Part shown: piece after piece, positions 52,053-64,000 of the stretch
Numbering within the stretch: position 1 is the first letter of the stretch
How the letters are laid out: every line of letters starts with the position of its first letter
From: Luscinia megarhynchos
Lineage: Eukaryota > Chordata > Aves > Passeriformes > Turdidae
Assembly (NCBI GenBank): GCA_034336665.1
Contig: JAPFBE010000002.1
Coordinates: 74,961,405 to 75,025,404 of the forward strand
DNA length: 64,000 nucleotides
Reading direction: 5' to 3'
Made by a program: the position numbers and the translations under genes
The notes under the pieces: generated by a model
Database searches by the model: none
Told to the model about the DNA's origin: nothing
Seen by the model: only the letters and a program-made list of their open reading frames with translations

Positions 52053-52205
52053 TTAAACAAGCTTTGACACTCACTTCTCAGTTTTCATGAGCATGTTCAG
52101 GAAAATTGTTTGAGAAGAAACTGTCTTAAGGTAGACACCCAATGGAAAACAGTGACTGTGTACAACACAGTATTAAGGATAACAACTGTAAATCGTTCAG
52201 TTTCC

Positions 52206-55200
52206 TTCGTTACAGATTTTTAAATGGTATTTTTCACATGTGAGACAGCATAAAGAACAATTTCAACATAAGCAAGCAGGAGTGCTTGCACACACTTGGA
52301 GGATTTTATTTACTTTGAAATACTTGAGGCTTCAAAAGTGTTCAAAGAACTTTGCATCTCTAAAATTTGTATCACATTTATAGGTGGATACACACATAAG
52401 TCGTTAATACAGAGCAACTGATGTCTATGATGTGTTATATCCTCATAATTTGCTTGTGTACAAGTCATTAGATTCATCTTTTCCTGTAATGATATAATAA
52501 TCTCTAACATCTCAGTTCAGTATCTACATTCCTTTATTTTAACTTTTCTAGTTTTATGATCTGTGTGAAAATAATCTCATTTGATCTCACCTATGTGAAA
52601 TTTAGCATGAGCCTAAATTTGAGACACACAACTTTTTTTAAGTGCAAGACAGACAAGTAAATTATAAAAGGACTTCCATTTTTTTAGACCTTAAAAATAT
52701 TTTGAGAACATTTAGTCTTTGCTTTAGAAAGCTGTTAAACACATTATTAATTTTAAGCATGCTCACTGAATCTTAAAATGTACTTAGAGTAGTGCTCAGG
52801 AATCACCTAAATTTTAACATAGCTGTAAACTTCATCAGCATCCATCATTTGCATTGCTGTTCAGCATGTGAGAGAGGATCCAAGTCCCAGAAGATTCGAA
52901 ATTGTTCTGAATTTTCTTTTTAGTACACTACTTCTGCAGAAAATCACACTATTAAAAAAACTTCATCTTAAAATTGTTTTGCATCTCGTATTGGTCTAGC
53001 CTCCAGCAAAAATTAATTATACTGGCACATCTTAGTATCTTTGGAAACACAAGGTGAAGATTAAAGGTGCTGACACAAACGTGTTAAAGCACTCTTTGGG
53101 AGCACTGTTTTGGTAAAATAAAGCATCACTCTTTGTCTTTTTAATATAGTAGTGTTTTGATCAGTATTTCACTAAAGCAATGTCTGTGTCACTGTATGAA
53201 AGCCCATTTACTGCTCTTTTCCTGTGTTTATTCTCCATCAAACCAAATTAGAATCAACCATAAGCACTCTGATGGACTGTTATTCTGCTTCTCTATATCA
53301 TAAAATGTTTAATTATTTGTTGTTCATTTCAGTCCACTACCATGTTATATGTCATATTAAATGCATGCTTGAAAGGTTTTTCTCCACTTCAGAAGCCTCT
53401 GTTTGTGGTATTAAAACTGCACGAGGCTCTCAGATTGCTGACTCTGGAGGCTGTTGATGGTGTGAACCATTCCCAGCTGCTCAAGGGGAGGACCCAAGCC
53501 CCAGGACAGGTGGAGCAGAACCACCATGCACATGCTGCCTGTGGCTGGCCTTCCCCCAGGACATGCAGCATGTCCTTTCCAGCTTGGGAACTGGGAAAAT
53601 GTCTTGTCTGGCACCCTCTGGCAGTAACAACGTTGAGAAGGTTTGAGAAAGATGACAAGGCCACCTACTTTTGAGTCTTTTGAAAAAAAACTAGACTGGC
53701 ATAATGGAACCATTTTTATTGCCATGAAGATGAGCACAATTACTGCAGGCTCTGCTGGAGACCACATGGAGCATGGGGTGAGTCAAAACCAGAGTGGTGG
53801 TACTGAGATCACAGTGTCCCAGATCACATCCAAGTCTGCTTCCTGAGAAACTGCTTACTTGACCAAAGACAAATCCCCAGGGGTAAATTGATATTTGCAC
53901 AGTGTAGGAAAGCAGGGGGTGAGGATTTGGAAGAAATATGAAAAGGCAAGTTACTGGGTGCTGCCAGGGTATCTATTCAATCTCTTTGCTCTGCACAGTT
54001 TAATGTTGCATTTGACCTATAAACTTTTTCAAGACTGTTTTATCTAAGAATAACTCTCCCCACATGGATTATTTTCACCCTTGCCAAACTCCAAGCTTCT
54101 TTGGAGGGCCACAAGCTAAGTTGTCTGGCCCCAGTGCCACATCTTGAAGATTCAGTGTGGAGTTACTCACTCCCCAGTCCCCCAGTATTCCTACTGCTGT
54201 CTGGGCATGAAGCTGCCTAGCCAAAGATCCATCCTGATGAGGCACCTTCTGTGGAGTGAGACAGTTAACAGAATGCATTCAGTGAATAGATTAAGAAAGC
54301 CAGGCAAAACTGAGTGAAATAGCCTCTCTCTGTGCTGGCTTGGCTGTAACCAGAACCACCCACCGGTGCTGACCCACCACAGCCCTGACGAGATGCAGCA
54401 TTAGGTGACCCTGCAAAGTTTTTTCCTGGCTGTTCTCTGAAATTTCATGTGTACAGTTCAGCATTCTCTGAGTGATATTAGCACAGTGATTTCCCATTAC
54501 CAATCACTGCTCCATGTAATGCAGTTGAAAGATATATTCAACATGCTTGATTTAATATGCTACTAATTACCTACATTAAACAGCCTTTATTTTACAATTT
54601 CATAACTCCCATGGCCTCTGGAACAGATTATTTTATTTAGATGTCTAATATTAGTATACTGGAAAGGGATGTTCTTTTGTTTATGATTATTTTTATGTCG
54701 ATGTTTTACTCTTTTTGACACAAATATTTTATCAATTTCCTTGGTATATTTTACTTTTATAATCTCTGTCACAAAACTGATTGAATTATTTGCACATTTT
54801 GGATTTCCTTTGGTTTTTCAGTCGTATAACAGAGGCTGAAGGAATTGCTTGCAGTCATTCTCTACTTGCTCTCTGCTTCTCACGTTCATTGTAAATATCA
54901 TTTACAGAGTTTGGTGTGGTGTAGTTTGCCTCAGAGCCATCCATTATTTTGAGTTGCTTTTCTGAGCATTCCTGAGCACCCTTCATTTCAGGAAAAAGTA
55001 TGAAAAGGACACTGATGGGCAGCTTGATTGTGTCTTCTAGTATAGGAATCTTCTTCAGATCATTCCTCCCACTTGAAATTATAAACATAAACAACAAGTT
55101 CTGTGCCAAACAAGCATTACTATTCCATTCAGAATACTGCAGTATTTTGCATAATTACTGTAACAGTGTGCCACTATTAGTGTATCATCAATCTTTAAAC

Positions 55201-58200
55201 CTGGTATATAAAAAAAATAACTGCAGGTATAAGTATCTTACTAATTGAATACTGTCCTAGATTTCCAACAACTTTTTTCTTTATACTTTCTTTTTCTTAA
55301 TGAACTTTTGTGTCCATCATAACTACTGGCCTACAGGAGACTAAAGACACAGTCCAGAAAACAGGAAACAAACCTGATCAAGTATTTTCTGAAATTTACG
55401 TTTGCATCAAATTTTGGTTAAAACTCCTACTTCATTCAATACACTGAATGAAAAAAAAGTTTATGGAACATAACTTTTCTATGATTATGTAAAATTAAGA
55501 TTATATAGTGAGACATTTCTTTTGAATCAAAGTAACTCTTTTTTTACAGAAATGTATCCTCCTCATGCTTTTGATTACTCTTCTTCATGAAAAAAGCAAT
55601 TTTATTTTAGTGCAGTGGAATGGATCTAAGATAAATGTTGCTCTGCAGCTCTTCTGAAAAAAGATTTAACTTCCATAAAAAATCCTCACATTTCTAGGCA
55701 AGTTTAAATAGAAGATAAGTCCAGTAGGATACTATTTACATTCATTTAAGCAAGAAATGTTGCCAGTGGTCACATTTGAAACAGTCATTACTGTACAGAA
55801 ATAATATAATTTAGTTTCAAAACCTTACTCGAACAGTATAATTTTTTCTTGTGTTGAGAAATTTAGTAGTATTCTCAATTACAACAAAAATCTTTAAAAG
55901 TACAAATAAAATCTACAGCAGATCCAGTGATTCAATGTGATTTGAATCACCTTTTGTTTGTTTGTTTACTTATTTTCTTTCAAGAAAAGACCCCCATGTC
56001 AAATAAATAATATCATAGGAATAATAAAAAAAATTTGCTGAGGGAAGGCAGCTAGTGCAGTCCTTCATTTCTGAATTATGGTGGTGTAATTGCAATCAGT
56101 TTAATTCCATAGATGTTTAAAGCAATACATGTGCTCAGAGGGGCTGGGAGAGGAAGACAAAGAATTAAGTTTGGTCTTTCACATGATAAAGAGTATGAAT
56201 GTGCAGCACTTCATAGCATTAGGGAGGGGGGAAATGGTGGAGAGATCTCAGGTCCTTAGCAATATCCAGGAAAATCTTTTGTTTCTCTTCATTTTTAATA
56301 AATCACAGATAAAGAAATAGACCAAAACACATAAAATCCAACTGGCACATTGATTTCTTTATTCAGTCATATTATTCCTAATCTATGTGGTAACTCCAAC
56401 AACAACTAAGAGAACAAAACTTTTTTTTTTTTTTTTAATCTTCTTCTTCACTATTTTAAAAATACTTCTAACTTCCCTTAAGAAGGGGACAAGGGTAGAT
56501 TTTGTCTCTTAGATCACCACTGTATGACAAATCTTACATTTTTCTCATGTCTGCTTTTATTCACATCAGGTTTTAAGCAATGACCTTGACATGGATCCAT
56601 TTAGAAGTAGGTCCTGTGTAAAGACTAGCACTTGTCTTTGCAACAATCTCCCCCCAATACTTATTCAGTATTTCCTCAGGTGGTTTTCTTTTTCCATTGT
56701 TAAAAGGGAGTGACTCCAGTTTATTCACATCTGCACAGGAGCTGCATCCCTCTTCCTATCTCAGTACTCCTCCTCTTGCCTGAGGTGATATATGGCACCA
56801 TATGAATGATGTTGTCATCTTCCACAACAGCCCAGACATCATAACCACATCCATGCTCAGAGATTAGCAAATTTGGAGAACAGTCTGTTTGCTAATTATT
56901 GTTGGGGTTTTTTTCCTGGTGCTTAATTTTCTTTCTTACTTTTTCCTTCTGCTATGAAACCTGAAGCAATATACTATAGATAAAGTATCTAACTGCAAAC
57001 TTTTTTTAATGGTTTTTAATTACTGTTTATACCACAGTAGAACAGAAAACATATCCAAAATTTCTGATTACATTGAAATTACTGACTCCTTTCTTATCCA
57101 ATTGAAATTATTATGACTCCTTTCTTATCCAAAAGTTTTTGCTGCTAATACAAACGAAGAAACTTTGGCTTATAAATCAAAAAGTAAATTCCTAAAAGAT
57201 CCAGAGTATTGATGGGTTTGCCTGCAGGCAGACCGACATAGTAGGTTTAGTCATGCTTTAAATCTTGACAGCCTGAGCCCTATTCCTATCCCTTATTACA
57301 TGAAAGATTTCTACCCTTTATTACTCCCTAAATTTTTGCATTTGATTTAAGGAATAAACAATTTGGACTTGACATGTCATCTTCCATACGAGGATGATGT
57401 CTTCTGTAGGTATTCTGCTATGTTTCAGTTAGGCTAAAAAGACTAGTGCCTTCAACATATTAAAAAAAATCAGAAACTGACAACATGGGATTTTTTCCTA
57501 CATTTGAGTTTTAGTGGAGAAGGCATCATGGAAACAGTATCAAGATTTGCAGACACTGCTGTTCAGGAACTGTCGTATTAAGTCTTAAAAGTAAGGATAT
57601 AGGGTTCATGACAGAGAACAGAGAACGGCCTGTCCTGGCATTGCAAATGAACAGAGGAATTCTTCATTTTCAGGAATTTAGTAAGCCCTTAATTGCTGCA
57701 GTAATCAGAGATGCAGAATGCTGTGCTTCAGAGAACCACTTAGTGGACTTGCAATTAGGCATTGGTTCTCACATAATGTAACACCTCTAATTATATAGAA
57801 GGCTGTAATTTGGTCTGGGAGCTGCTGGTGTGCTGCAAGGGCACCATTTAAGTGGCTTACAGAGCAGCAGAAATATGATGCTGGGTTATAAATTTAGTAC
57901 TCTGTGAATAAATAAGCAAGGTTGGATAAATGAGGGTCTGTAACACATTTTAAAGTCTTACAAATTATATTAGAAGAAGAAATTTAAAGTATACTTATTT
58001 TGAAAGAAAATGGATTGTTAAGTATGATTACAAATAGCATGGAAGGCTGTATGCAACACAGTGGGACAATAGCAGCATATTGCAGTGAATTATACAAATA
58101 AAATTACCAGGCAGACTTATTTCTTGGTGAATTCTGTTAGTCATGGAGCATACTGTCTGAAAATATGTTAACCACCCTGCCAGAATTGATACTTAGTGCT

Positions 58201-60249
58201 GTTGATGCACAATGTCAGATGTAATTTTATTTTTTTAGGAATAGGTTACAAATTGCATGCCTTTTTGGTATTGCATGCCAGTATTCCCAAAGCTTCTGGC
58301 AAAAGCATTGGCTATTTCTCTGAAAAGTAAAAAATGTATTCATATTCATATGTGATTTGAGCACTAAGAAATGGGCATTTTCTAATACCTATTGGCATAA
58401 AAATGCATGTTGCATTTTTCAGCTTTGCCTAAGTAAGATTATTCTAGGAAACAGCATGACAAACACGAATCTTACATTGTTAGAGAAGTGACCCTGCTGT
58501 AACTGCTTTAAAGTGTTAGTAGTGTCATTGAGGAAAAAAGGATATTAAGTCTCTGCCCTTGGGATGCTCAAAGGCAATGCCTGCATTAACCTTCATCTCT
58601 TTGTGACTGCAAATAGCCACACAGCAAAGCAGTATTGATTGTGTGCATTAGATCAGTCAACACTGTTTTGTTCAACCCACCCTGAAGAACCCATTCTAGA
58701 TGTTTTTAGATTAGTACTTATTGACCTGAGTGTTCCTACTCTGCTTTAGAGCAGAAGAGGGTCAGGTGAAATCAGCTTCATGCAAAGAATGATTAAACCT
58801 GTGAGGAAGAGATCTCTAAGGCACACTACTTAGATCACTGTATTTTTCTTAAAATTCTATCTTTTTTTTTTTAGCATATTTTTTTGCAAAATTCATCAAC
58901 TAGCAAAAATCACGGGAAAAAACAGATAAAAATTGACAGTGGAATGGAGTTATTTTTCATTCTTAAGGTTTTGTTTTCTTTGCTTTCTTGGACAAAGGTA
59001 CCAAATTGAGCACATTTTGAGTTTGGAAGAATCTCATTATGAATCTGAGTGTGAATTGCTTCATGACTGGAAATATCACATAGATGTGATGCATGTGTTA
59101 AGCACAGTTTAGCTTTTCACTCTGTTTGGCAGCAGAAGACTTCTCTTGGCTGGTATAGGAGGAAACTGGAATCCATTATTATCTAAGGTTTCCAAATGTA
59201 GAGTCCAATCAATTTCCCTCCAAGTCACAATTTAGTTTTTTCTCAGACATACTACCAGGATTTAGTCAACTATGCGAATCCATGCCACTGTTTATGTTAT
59301 CTTTGCAAGTTTTGGATCCATAAAGGAAAATGCAGCAAATCTAACCTGTAAAATCAGATAGGATACAACTTTTAAATGAGTTGGAGGTTTTAAGTTTCCC
59401 TCTCTTGCTGCCTAAAATTTAGGTCCCTCATTTATGAGTATTATTGGAAATTATTTCCTTCCCTCCTTTAGTTCCCCTGAGTTCTCTATGCCACCATTTC
59501 CTACTACATCCCCAAAACCCTTCCAGCCCATGCTATAAAAAAATGCATTCAGTGTCCAATATGACAGTGTACCAATTTGTATTGGTATATCAAACTCAAC
59601 TTTTGCACATGCTGTTCTGTCTCATCCTAGCCTCTTGCTGCTCTGAAAGTTAGTACAGGGAAGAGGCAGTGTCTTTAAAGCACTTCCTCCCTGTAGGTAA
59701 AGATACCTTTTACTCAGTTTTTCAACTGTCAAACTTCAAAGATAACTCCAAACAGATTATTAATTACATTCTACTAATGGAGAAAAGGTTATCTATCCTA
59801 ACTACCCATGGGGTAAAAAATCCTAGAGGCTCCTGAAACCTGTACTTATGACAAGAATTTCATGTTTATTAATGATGTAAAATACAGATTTTGGAAGGAA
59901 ACTAGCTAAATTTGGTTATATGTACATCTGATATATCTGGTATATATGCTACACATTCTACACATCAGTACAGGCTGACATCAGGTATTTTTGACAGCAT
60001 CCTGAGCTAACTGCTCCCTGAAAATCTTTTCCTGCAGATAGTGCTATGGCACTACCCTGTCCTGGGTTTAGGTGCTAAACAAAACTGGCTACATAAAATG
60101 CACTGTATCAATACTCAGTGGTTTTTGCAGGATTTTTAAAAAATAGAATAAAAATTAATTTAATTTATGCTAATTTAATTTGGTTATTGAAAAAAAACTT
60201 CCACATATTTTTTGTTGTCCAGGCATGTAAAATGCTTTAAAATAATACT
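52206..60249. other. Intronic sequence with two GC-richer patches
   Basis: There is no exon. The patch at about 53420..53860 has overlapping open frames on both strands (110 codons +, 118 codons -). The patch at about 54060..54430 is similar in base composition. I recognise neither; decayed repeats are the likeliest explanation. A run of 16 T lies at 56421..56436. The stretch 57690..58450 is even in composition, repeat-free and contains several homeodomain-type TAATTA/TTAATTG-like words; whether it is conserved cannot be told here. Confidence 0.5.
57072..57131. repeat. Two-copy tandem duplication of about 30 bp
   Basis: ATTGAAATTACTGACTCC plus TTTCTTATCCA (29 bp) is followed directly by the same unit with TAT in place of C (31 bp). 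The near-identity suggests a fairly recent local duplication. Confidence 0.9.
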
Positions 60250-60279
60250 TATATAAATATGTATATATGTATATGTGTG

Positions 60280-60334
<55 letters not shown>

Positions 60335-60354
60335 ATGTATATGTACATATATAT
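60250..60354. repeat. (TATATG)n hexanucleotide microsatellite
   Basis: A core of about eleven GTATAT units runs from 60281 to 60345, flanked by variant TATATA and GTGTGT units. The period of six leaves several frames open on both strands, producing spurious alternating-residue proteins that should not be annotated. It is likely to be length-polymorphic. Confidence 0.97.
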
Positions 60355-63300
60355 GCTGGGCCAAAATTCCATTTCTTTCACTTCAAAACAGTGAAAAGAC
60401 TAAAGGCATCTCCATCTTGCAGCATACTAATTGCAGAGTAAGTGCATGAATACATTAAACCAAACCCAAAGGTGAGAAGAAGCATTCCTAGACAGAAAAT
60501 CAAGCTGTCTCATGAGGACCAACTAAAATTTCAGTTTTCTCTAGCACAAGAAATTAAGTTGTGTAAGATCAATATCACCAACAGATGTCTTGGGAAGTTT
60601 TCTTCTTCTGGGTACAACTTTTTCCTCATGGACTTGGGGTAAAGCTGAATCTTCAATAAGTGATTTAAGTTATTCTCAATCTTAAATAATTAACCTAGTC
60701 AAAAAAGTCGCAGAATATTAGAAAAAATGTATCTTTTTTAATCAGTCAGAATGTGTAATGTGTTGTGATACTTTCATAAGGGACTCAATATGTATTATAC
60801 ATCTATTAAGGATTATGTATAGATCTGCATAGAGAGAGTCTGGTAGCCAAAGGCATAATCTTGTTTGATAATCTGTTTATCCCTAGAGTCCTTACTAGTG
60901 TAGTAGCTTTCTTACTGAATAAATTCTTTAGTAATTAGTCAAATTTAGTTTTAGTATGCTTGAATATTTCAGTCATGAACTTTGATTAACTATGATCTGA
61001 GACTAGAAGAGAGGAAGCATGTGCTGATTAAAGGACACTTCTCAATCAGCTCTGAGGAAAGATGTTTTAATATGTCCCCATAACTAGCAGTCTCCTGTTA
61101 CTTACTTCTTCCTTTCTTGAAAATTTTTTTGGCAATACCCAGCCAGTCCTACTTCATTTCATATATGTATAAAATAGTTCTTGTTTTCAAATTCTCACTC
61201 TGCTTTTCTTTTTTAAATTTCATTACACTGAACTCAATTCTTCAATTTATTTTAAAAAAAGATCCAATTTTACCTTTGTTCACTGGATGATTAAGAAACT
61301 GCTTTTTGTTACCTATCTTACATGCAGTAACATTTTTGTTAAAATATTTTAAGTTAAATCAAGCATAAAACTGAGTATTCCTATTATTTAATGTGTCTCT
61401 CTTTCCCATTGGCATAATTCTTTGTTCATGGTCATGCTGGGTTTAGATTTTATTTTATCAGATTGATTATGAGACTGTCACATCAGGCAATACCAAGAGC
61501 TTTAAAAATGAGACTAAGTCTTACCTATCATCTGTCTTATCATTTATCCACCAAGTCAGTTATTGCACCAAAGGACTAAGTGAGAAATGACACTTTGAGC
61601 TCACAGTATGTTAGTTTCCACCCATGGCTTGAGTGATGTATTTTGTTTTGTGCTAGAATCTTTATGTTTCAATAAATAACAGAAGCACTTAGGTCCATGG
61701 AACACAACTTCCCGAGGCACTGCGAAAACTAATGCACAGTATTTGACATTATTATGACAATATTCATGAAAACAACAGTTGGTTGTTTTTGCTTTTCTAA
61801 TCAGTTATCAATTGCAATGTCAAACACCAGATGGGAGCGGAAGTTATTAAATTTTTTAGAGACAATGGTAAAAGTTGACATAAGCCTGTAAATTATTTTT
61901 CCATTCCCTCTGTTTCTGAAACACTTCTGATAGATTAGATCTTCTATACAGTCATTCTATCATTTATTTTTTCCAGAATATGACAGAGCTTCTTGATAAA
62001 ACTTGTCAAAATTTATAAAGATGTTTATGGAAGATTTAGAAAACAAAATTAACTTCTTAACCTATTCTATTTGACAGTGATTATTGATAATGTCCAAGAA
62101 AATGATCTTGGATTGAAATTAAGTCACAGAAATCAGAAAAGAAGGATTGCCTAGTGTACACCAGCAATTGCTCTCTCAGACTCAATAGATAGTGGAAATT
62201 ATAGGAAATTGCATTTCTCCTGTAAATTAAGACATGCTTGTATTAGGCTTGCTTGTATTGAATAGAAATATTGAGAGGTAGCAAAAGTTATAATGCACGT
62301 GTTTTAAAAAGAAATTAGATGACAACATATAACACAGATTAAAAAGTTCTGAAGAAAGACAGGTTTTGATCACTTCAAACCACAAACTCAACATTCAGAG
62401 AAAAATGAATCCATGTTTGATTACTGTGAATGGAAACGTAAATTTCTTTTGTAAGGTCCCTTGAGTTGTTTTTGTCATTTTAAAATTTAATGCATTGATA
62501 AACATAAATCTGAATATTCTTTCACTACTCATATTTCTGCTAAAACTTTGGTTTTGCTAATTCTTTGGTTCCTAAAGCTGCACAGTGCAAAAAAAGGGCA
62601 TACTTGACAGGTAAATAAGTCAACCACACCAGTCAGTCTAAATATACATTAGCACTATACTGAATTCCAAAATGCTTCTCAGTTGTCCTCACTTTCCCAT
62701 CTGGCTTGAATAAAAATTTTTCCAATCTCCTTGAAAACTGCAGTCACTATTCATGAATTTTGTAGTCAAACAGAAATTGTGTGATGTCAGCAATACAGTC
62801 AGCTAATCCTTCTCAGGAATTCTGATGTGAAGGTTGTAACCTAAGATGATGACTCATCTGAAAAATTGTTTGTTCCTGCCCCTTTCTCTGACTCAGGGCA
62901 GATAGTTTTGTTATTTCAAAAAGTCAGAATTTGAATCCTAACAAATTCATTAAATTCCATGTGTTTTTCCTACTAAGTGCTTAAAGATTAAATTATGTGA
63001 CCACCAAGAGGAAGAATATATTGATTAATAATTAATCACCTTGGAGAATCCTTGATTAAAATCCATTTGCTTATGTACTGCATTAATATTGTTACAAATG
63101 TTATTCACTTTGTCCTGTACTCAGTTTTGGGAAGGAGAGGAGAGGATTCTTTAACAAGTAATTATATGAATTTATGTATCTCGGGTCAGGCCTCAAATGC
63201 AAAAAAAGTCTTGCCTGTAATCTCAATAGGACAATTATGGAAGAAAAATAGAATTTATTATGGGATCTTACTGTCATTCCATGATTGTTTACAAGTCAAA

Positions 63301-64000
63301 GAAGAATTCACATACCCTTAGTCTAGTCACATTTCCTTGTATGTTTGTCTGCAAACTTTGAAAATTTGTCCATCTGGATGTTCAGTCCATTCAAAGATAG
63401 AATTTAGATAATTGCCATTTATAAAAGAAAACTTAACATAAAAGAAAATAATAAAATGCACAATTGGGTTGCTCAGACCTTGTAAAATATCTCTCCAAGA
63501 CAGATTGCAAGGGGAATAACACTAAATGGGAAATTTGTAGTCCTTATTTTAAATACAGTGTGACAGTCCTGTAGCATATCAATGGGTAGCAATCAATTAC
63601 CTATGCCTGTTCAGTTTACAGTGACTGATTTTAATTGAGCAACTTACATAGTGCATTTTTTTTTTCGCCTGCAAAACTTATCTATTATATGTAGATAAGG
63701 AAAATCTTAGCTCAGAAAATTTTAGCTGAGAATCAAAGCTGAACACCACCTCAGTCTTCCATGTCCTAGTCATGCTACTGATTAGCCTCCCTCCCTCCTA
63801 TTCAAACTGACATATTGCCTTGGCATATTGACAAACTGATCTTTTCTGGTGGGAAAACCATTTCAGGAAAGAAAGAAAAAAATCTCAATCTCTCCTGCTT
63901 CACAACCATTCCTACATAATTAAAACATTATTCCCTTTGTTCACTGTCTAGCTTAGTTTTTCTTGAGCATGGAAATATATTTTTGCAAAGAAGACAGTTT
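60355..64000. other. AT-rich intronic sequence, no gene seen
   Basis: I see no exon, RNA gene or recognisable transposon. The next RALYL exon lies beyond the window. Confidence 0.55.

Larger units (their letters stand above)
51165..52205 (+). mobile_element. CR1 LINE reverse-transcriptase fragment, split by an LTR insertion
   Basis: Two collinear pieces, about 51165..51480 and 52053..52205, match plus-strand CR1 ORF2. The left piece has the blocks 'CAAATTACTAGCTCAGATTAGC', 'ACTAGAACACATTATTAGAA' and 'AATTTCTTCTTTGACAAAGA', typical of the region before the first RT motifs. The right piece resumes with AAACAAGCTTTGACAC (the K/R-x-F-D segment) and TTCTCAGTTTTCATGAGCAT, then AAGGTAGACACCCAATGG and AGGATAACAACTGTAAATCG, again in CR1 order. 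All frames are badly decayed. The 567-bp gap between the pieces is exactly the LTR at 51481..52047. The outer boundaries are approximate; the left may reach further toward 51000. Confidence 0.7.
48972..64000 (+). other. RALYL: RALYL intron, downstream of the exon (partial, right end outside window)
   Basis: I looked for the next RALYL exon, which would encode the Leu-Glu-Ser-Lys-Glu-Pro segment and the following Tyr/Asp-rich block, and did not find it. The intron therefore exceeds 15 kb. It contains two ERV LTRs, a split CR1 and a microsatellite, all annotated separately. Confidence 0.8.

Noticed and set aside
53342..53767. 110-codon plus and 118-codon minus ORFs
   Set aside because: They overlap each other on opposite strands, show no recognisable domain, and lie in a GC-richer intronic patch.
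60058..60080. TGTCCTGGGTTTAGG resembling the start of an avian LTR
   Set aside because: Only about 15 bp match, and nothing LTR-like follows. Too short to call.
60170..60449. Overlapping ORFs of alternating Tyr/Thr, Tyr/Ile, Ile/Cys and Met/Tyr on both strands
   Set aside because: They are translations of the (TATATG)n microsatellite and carry no biological signal.
1..64000. CRISPR arrays, tRNA or rRNA genes, bacterial operons
   Set aside because: None seen. The window is vertebrate intronic DNA, and no regularly spaced repeat array or recognisable tRNA/rRNA core is present.

Overview
This window looks like avian nuclear DNA, tentatively from a passerine. The evidence is the AT-rich background, several CR1 LINE fragments (one ending in the ATTCTATG-type 3' repeat typical of avian CR1), and ERV long terminal repeats of a kind I associate with songbird genomes. 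I see no prokaryotic features. Nearly all of the small open reading frames are chance ORFs in non-coding DNA.

The only coding sequence I can support is one 76-bp plus-strand exon at 48896..48971. It encodes the segment just after the RRM of RALYL (RALY RNA binding protein-like, hnRNP C/RALY family). The acceptor, branch-point candidates and a perfect CAG|GTAAGT donor are visible. The window is therefore two very long RALYL introns around one exon: at least 48.9 kb upstream and at least 15 kb downstream.

Layout. 1-17.5 kb is AT-rich intron with one old CR1 end (4.07-4.21 kb). A moderately GC-rich unclassified block lies at 17.5-18.3 kb. CR1 3' ends lie at 22.6 kb and 28.0 kb. A GC-rich block next to a minus-strand LTR (TATA box and poly(A) signal visible) lies at 33.8-34.5 kb. 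A plus-strand CR1 end lies at 39.7 kb. An unclassified GC-rich block with an unusually open minus-strand frame lies at 41.8-42.7 kb. A 1.1-kb minus-strand CR1 with reverse-transcriptase remnants lies at 44.8-45.9 kb. The exon follows at 48.9 kb. A repeat cluster lies at 50.3-52.2 kb, and a (TATATG)n microsatellite at 60.25-60.35 kb. The rest is unremarkable intron.

The most interesting locus is the 50.3-52.2 kb cluster. A decayed plus-strand CR1 reverse-transcriptase segment is split by a 567-bp solo LTR that begins TGTC, ends GACA and is flanked by a perfect 5-bp duplication (GTCAT). Inside this LTR, on the minus strand and in what I judge to be LTR-sense orientation, is about 115 bp clearly related to the 5' (Alu) domain of 7SL/SRP RNA. 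It follows 7SL rather than primate Alu past the point where the two diverge. An ERV LTR carrying 7SL sequence in a bird would be unusual and is the best candidate here for something undescribed.
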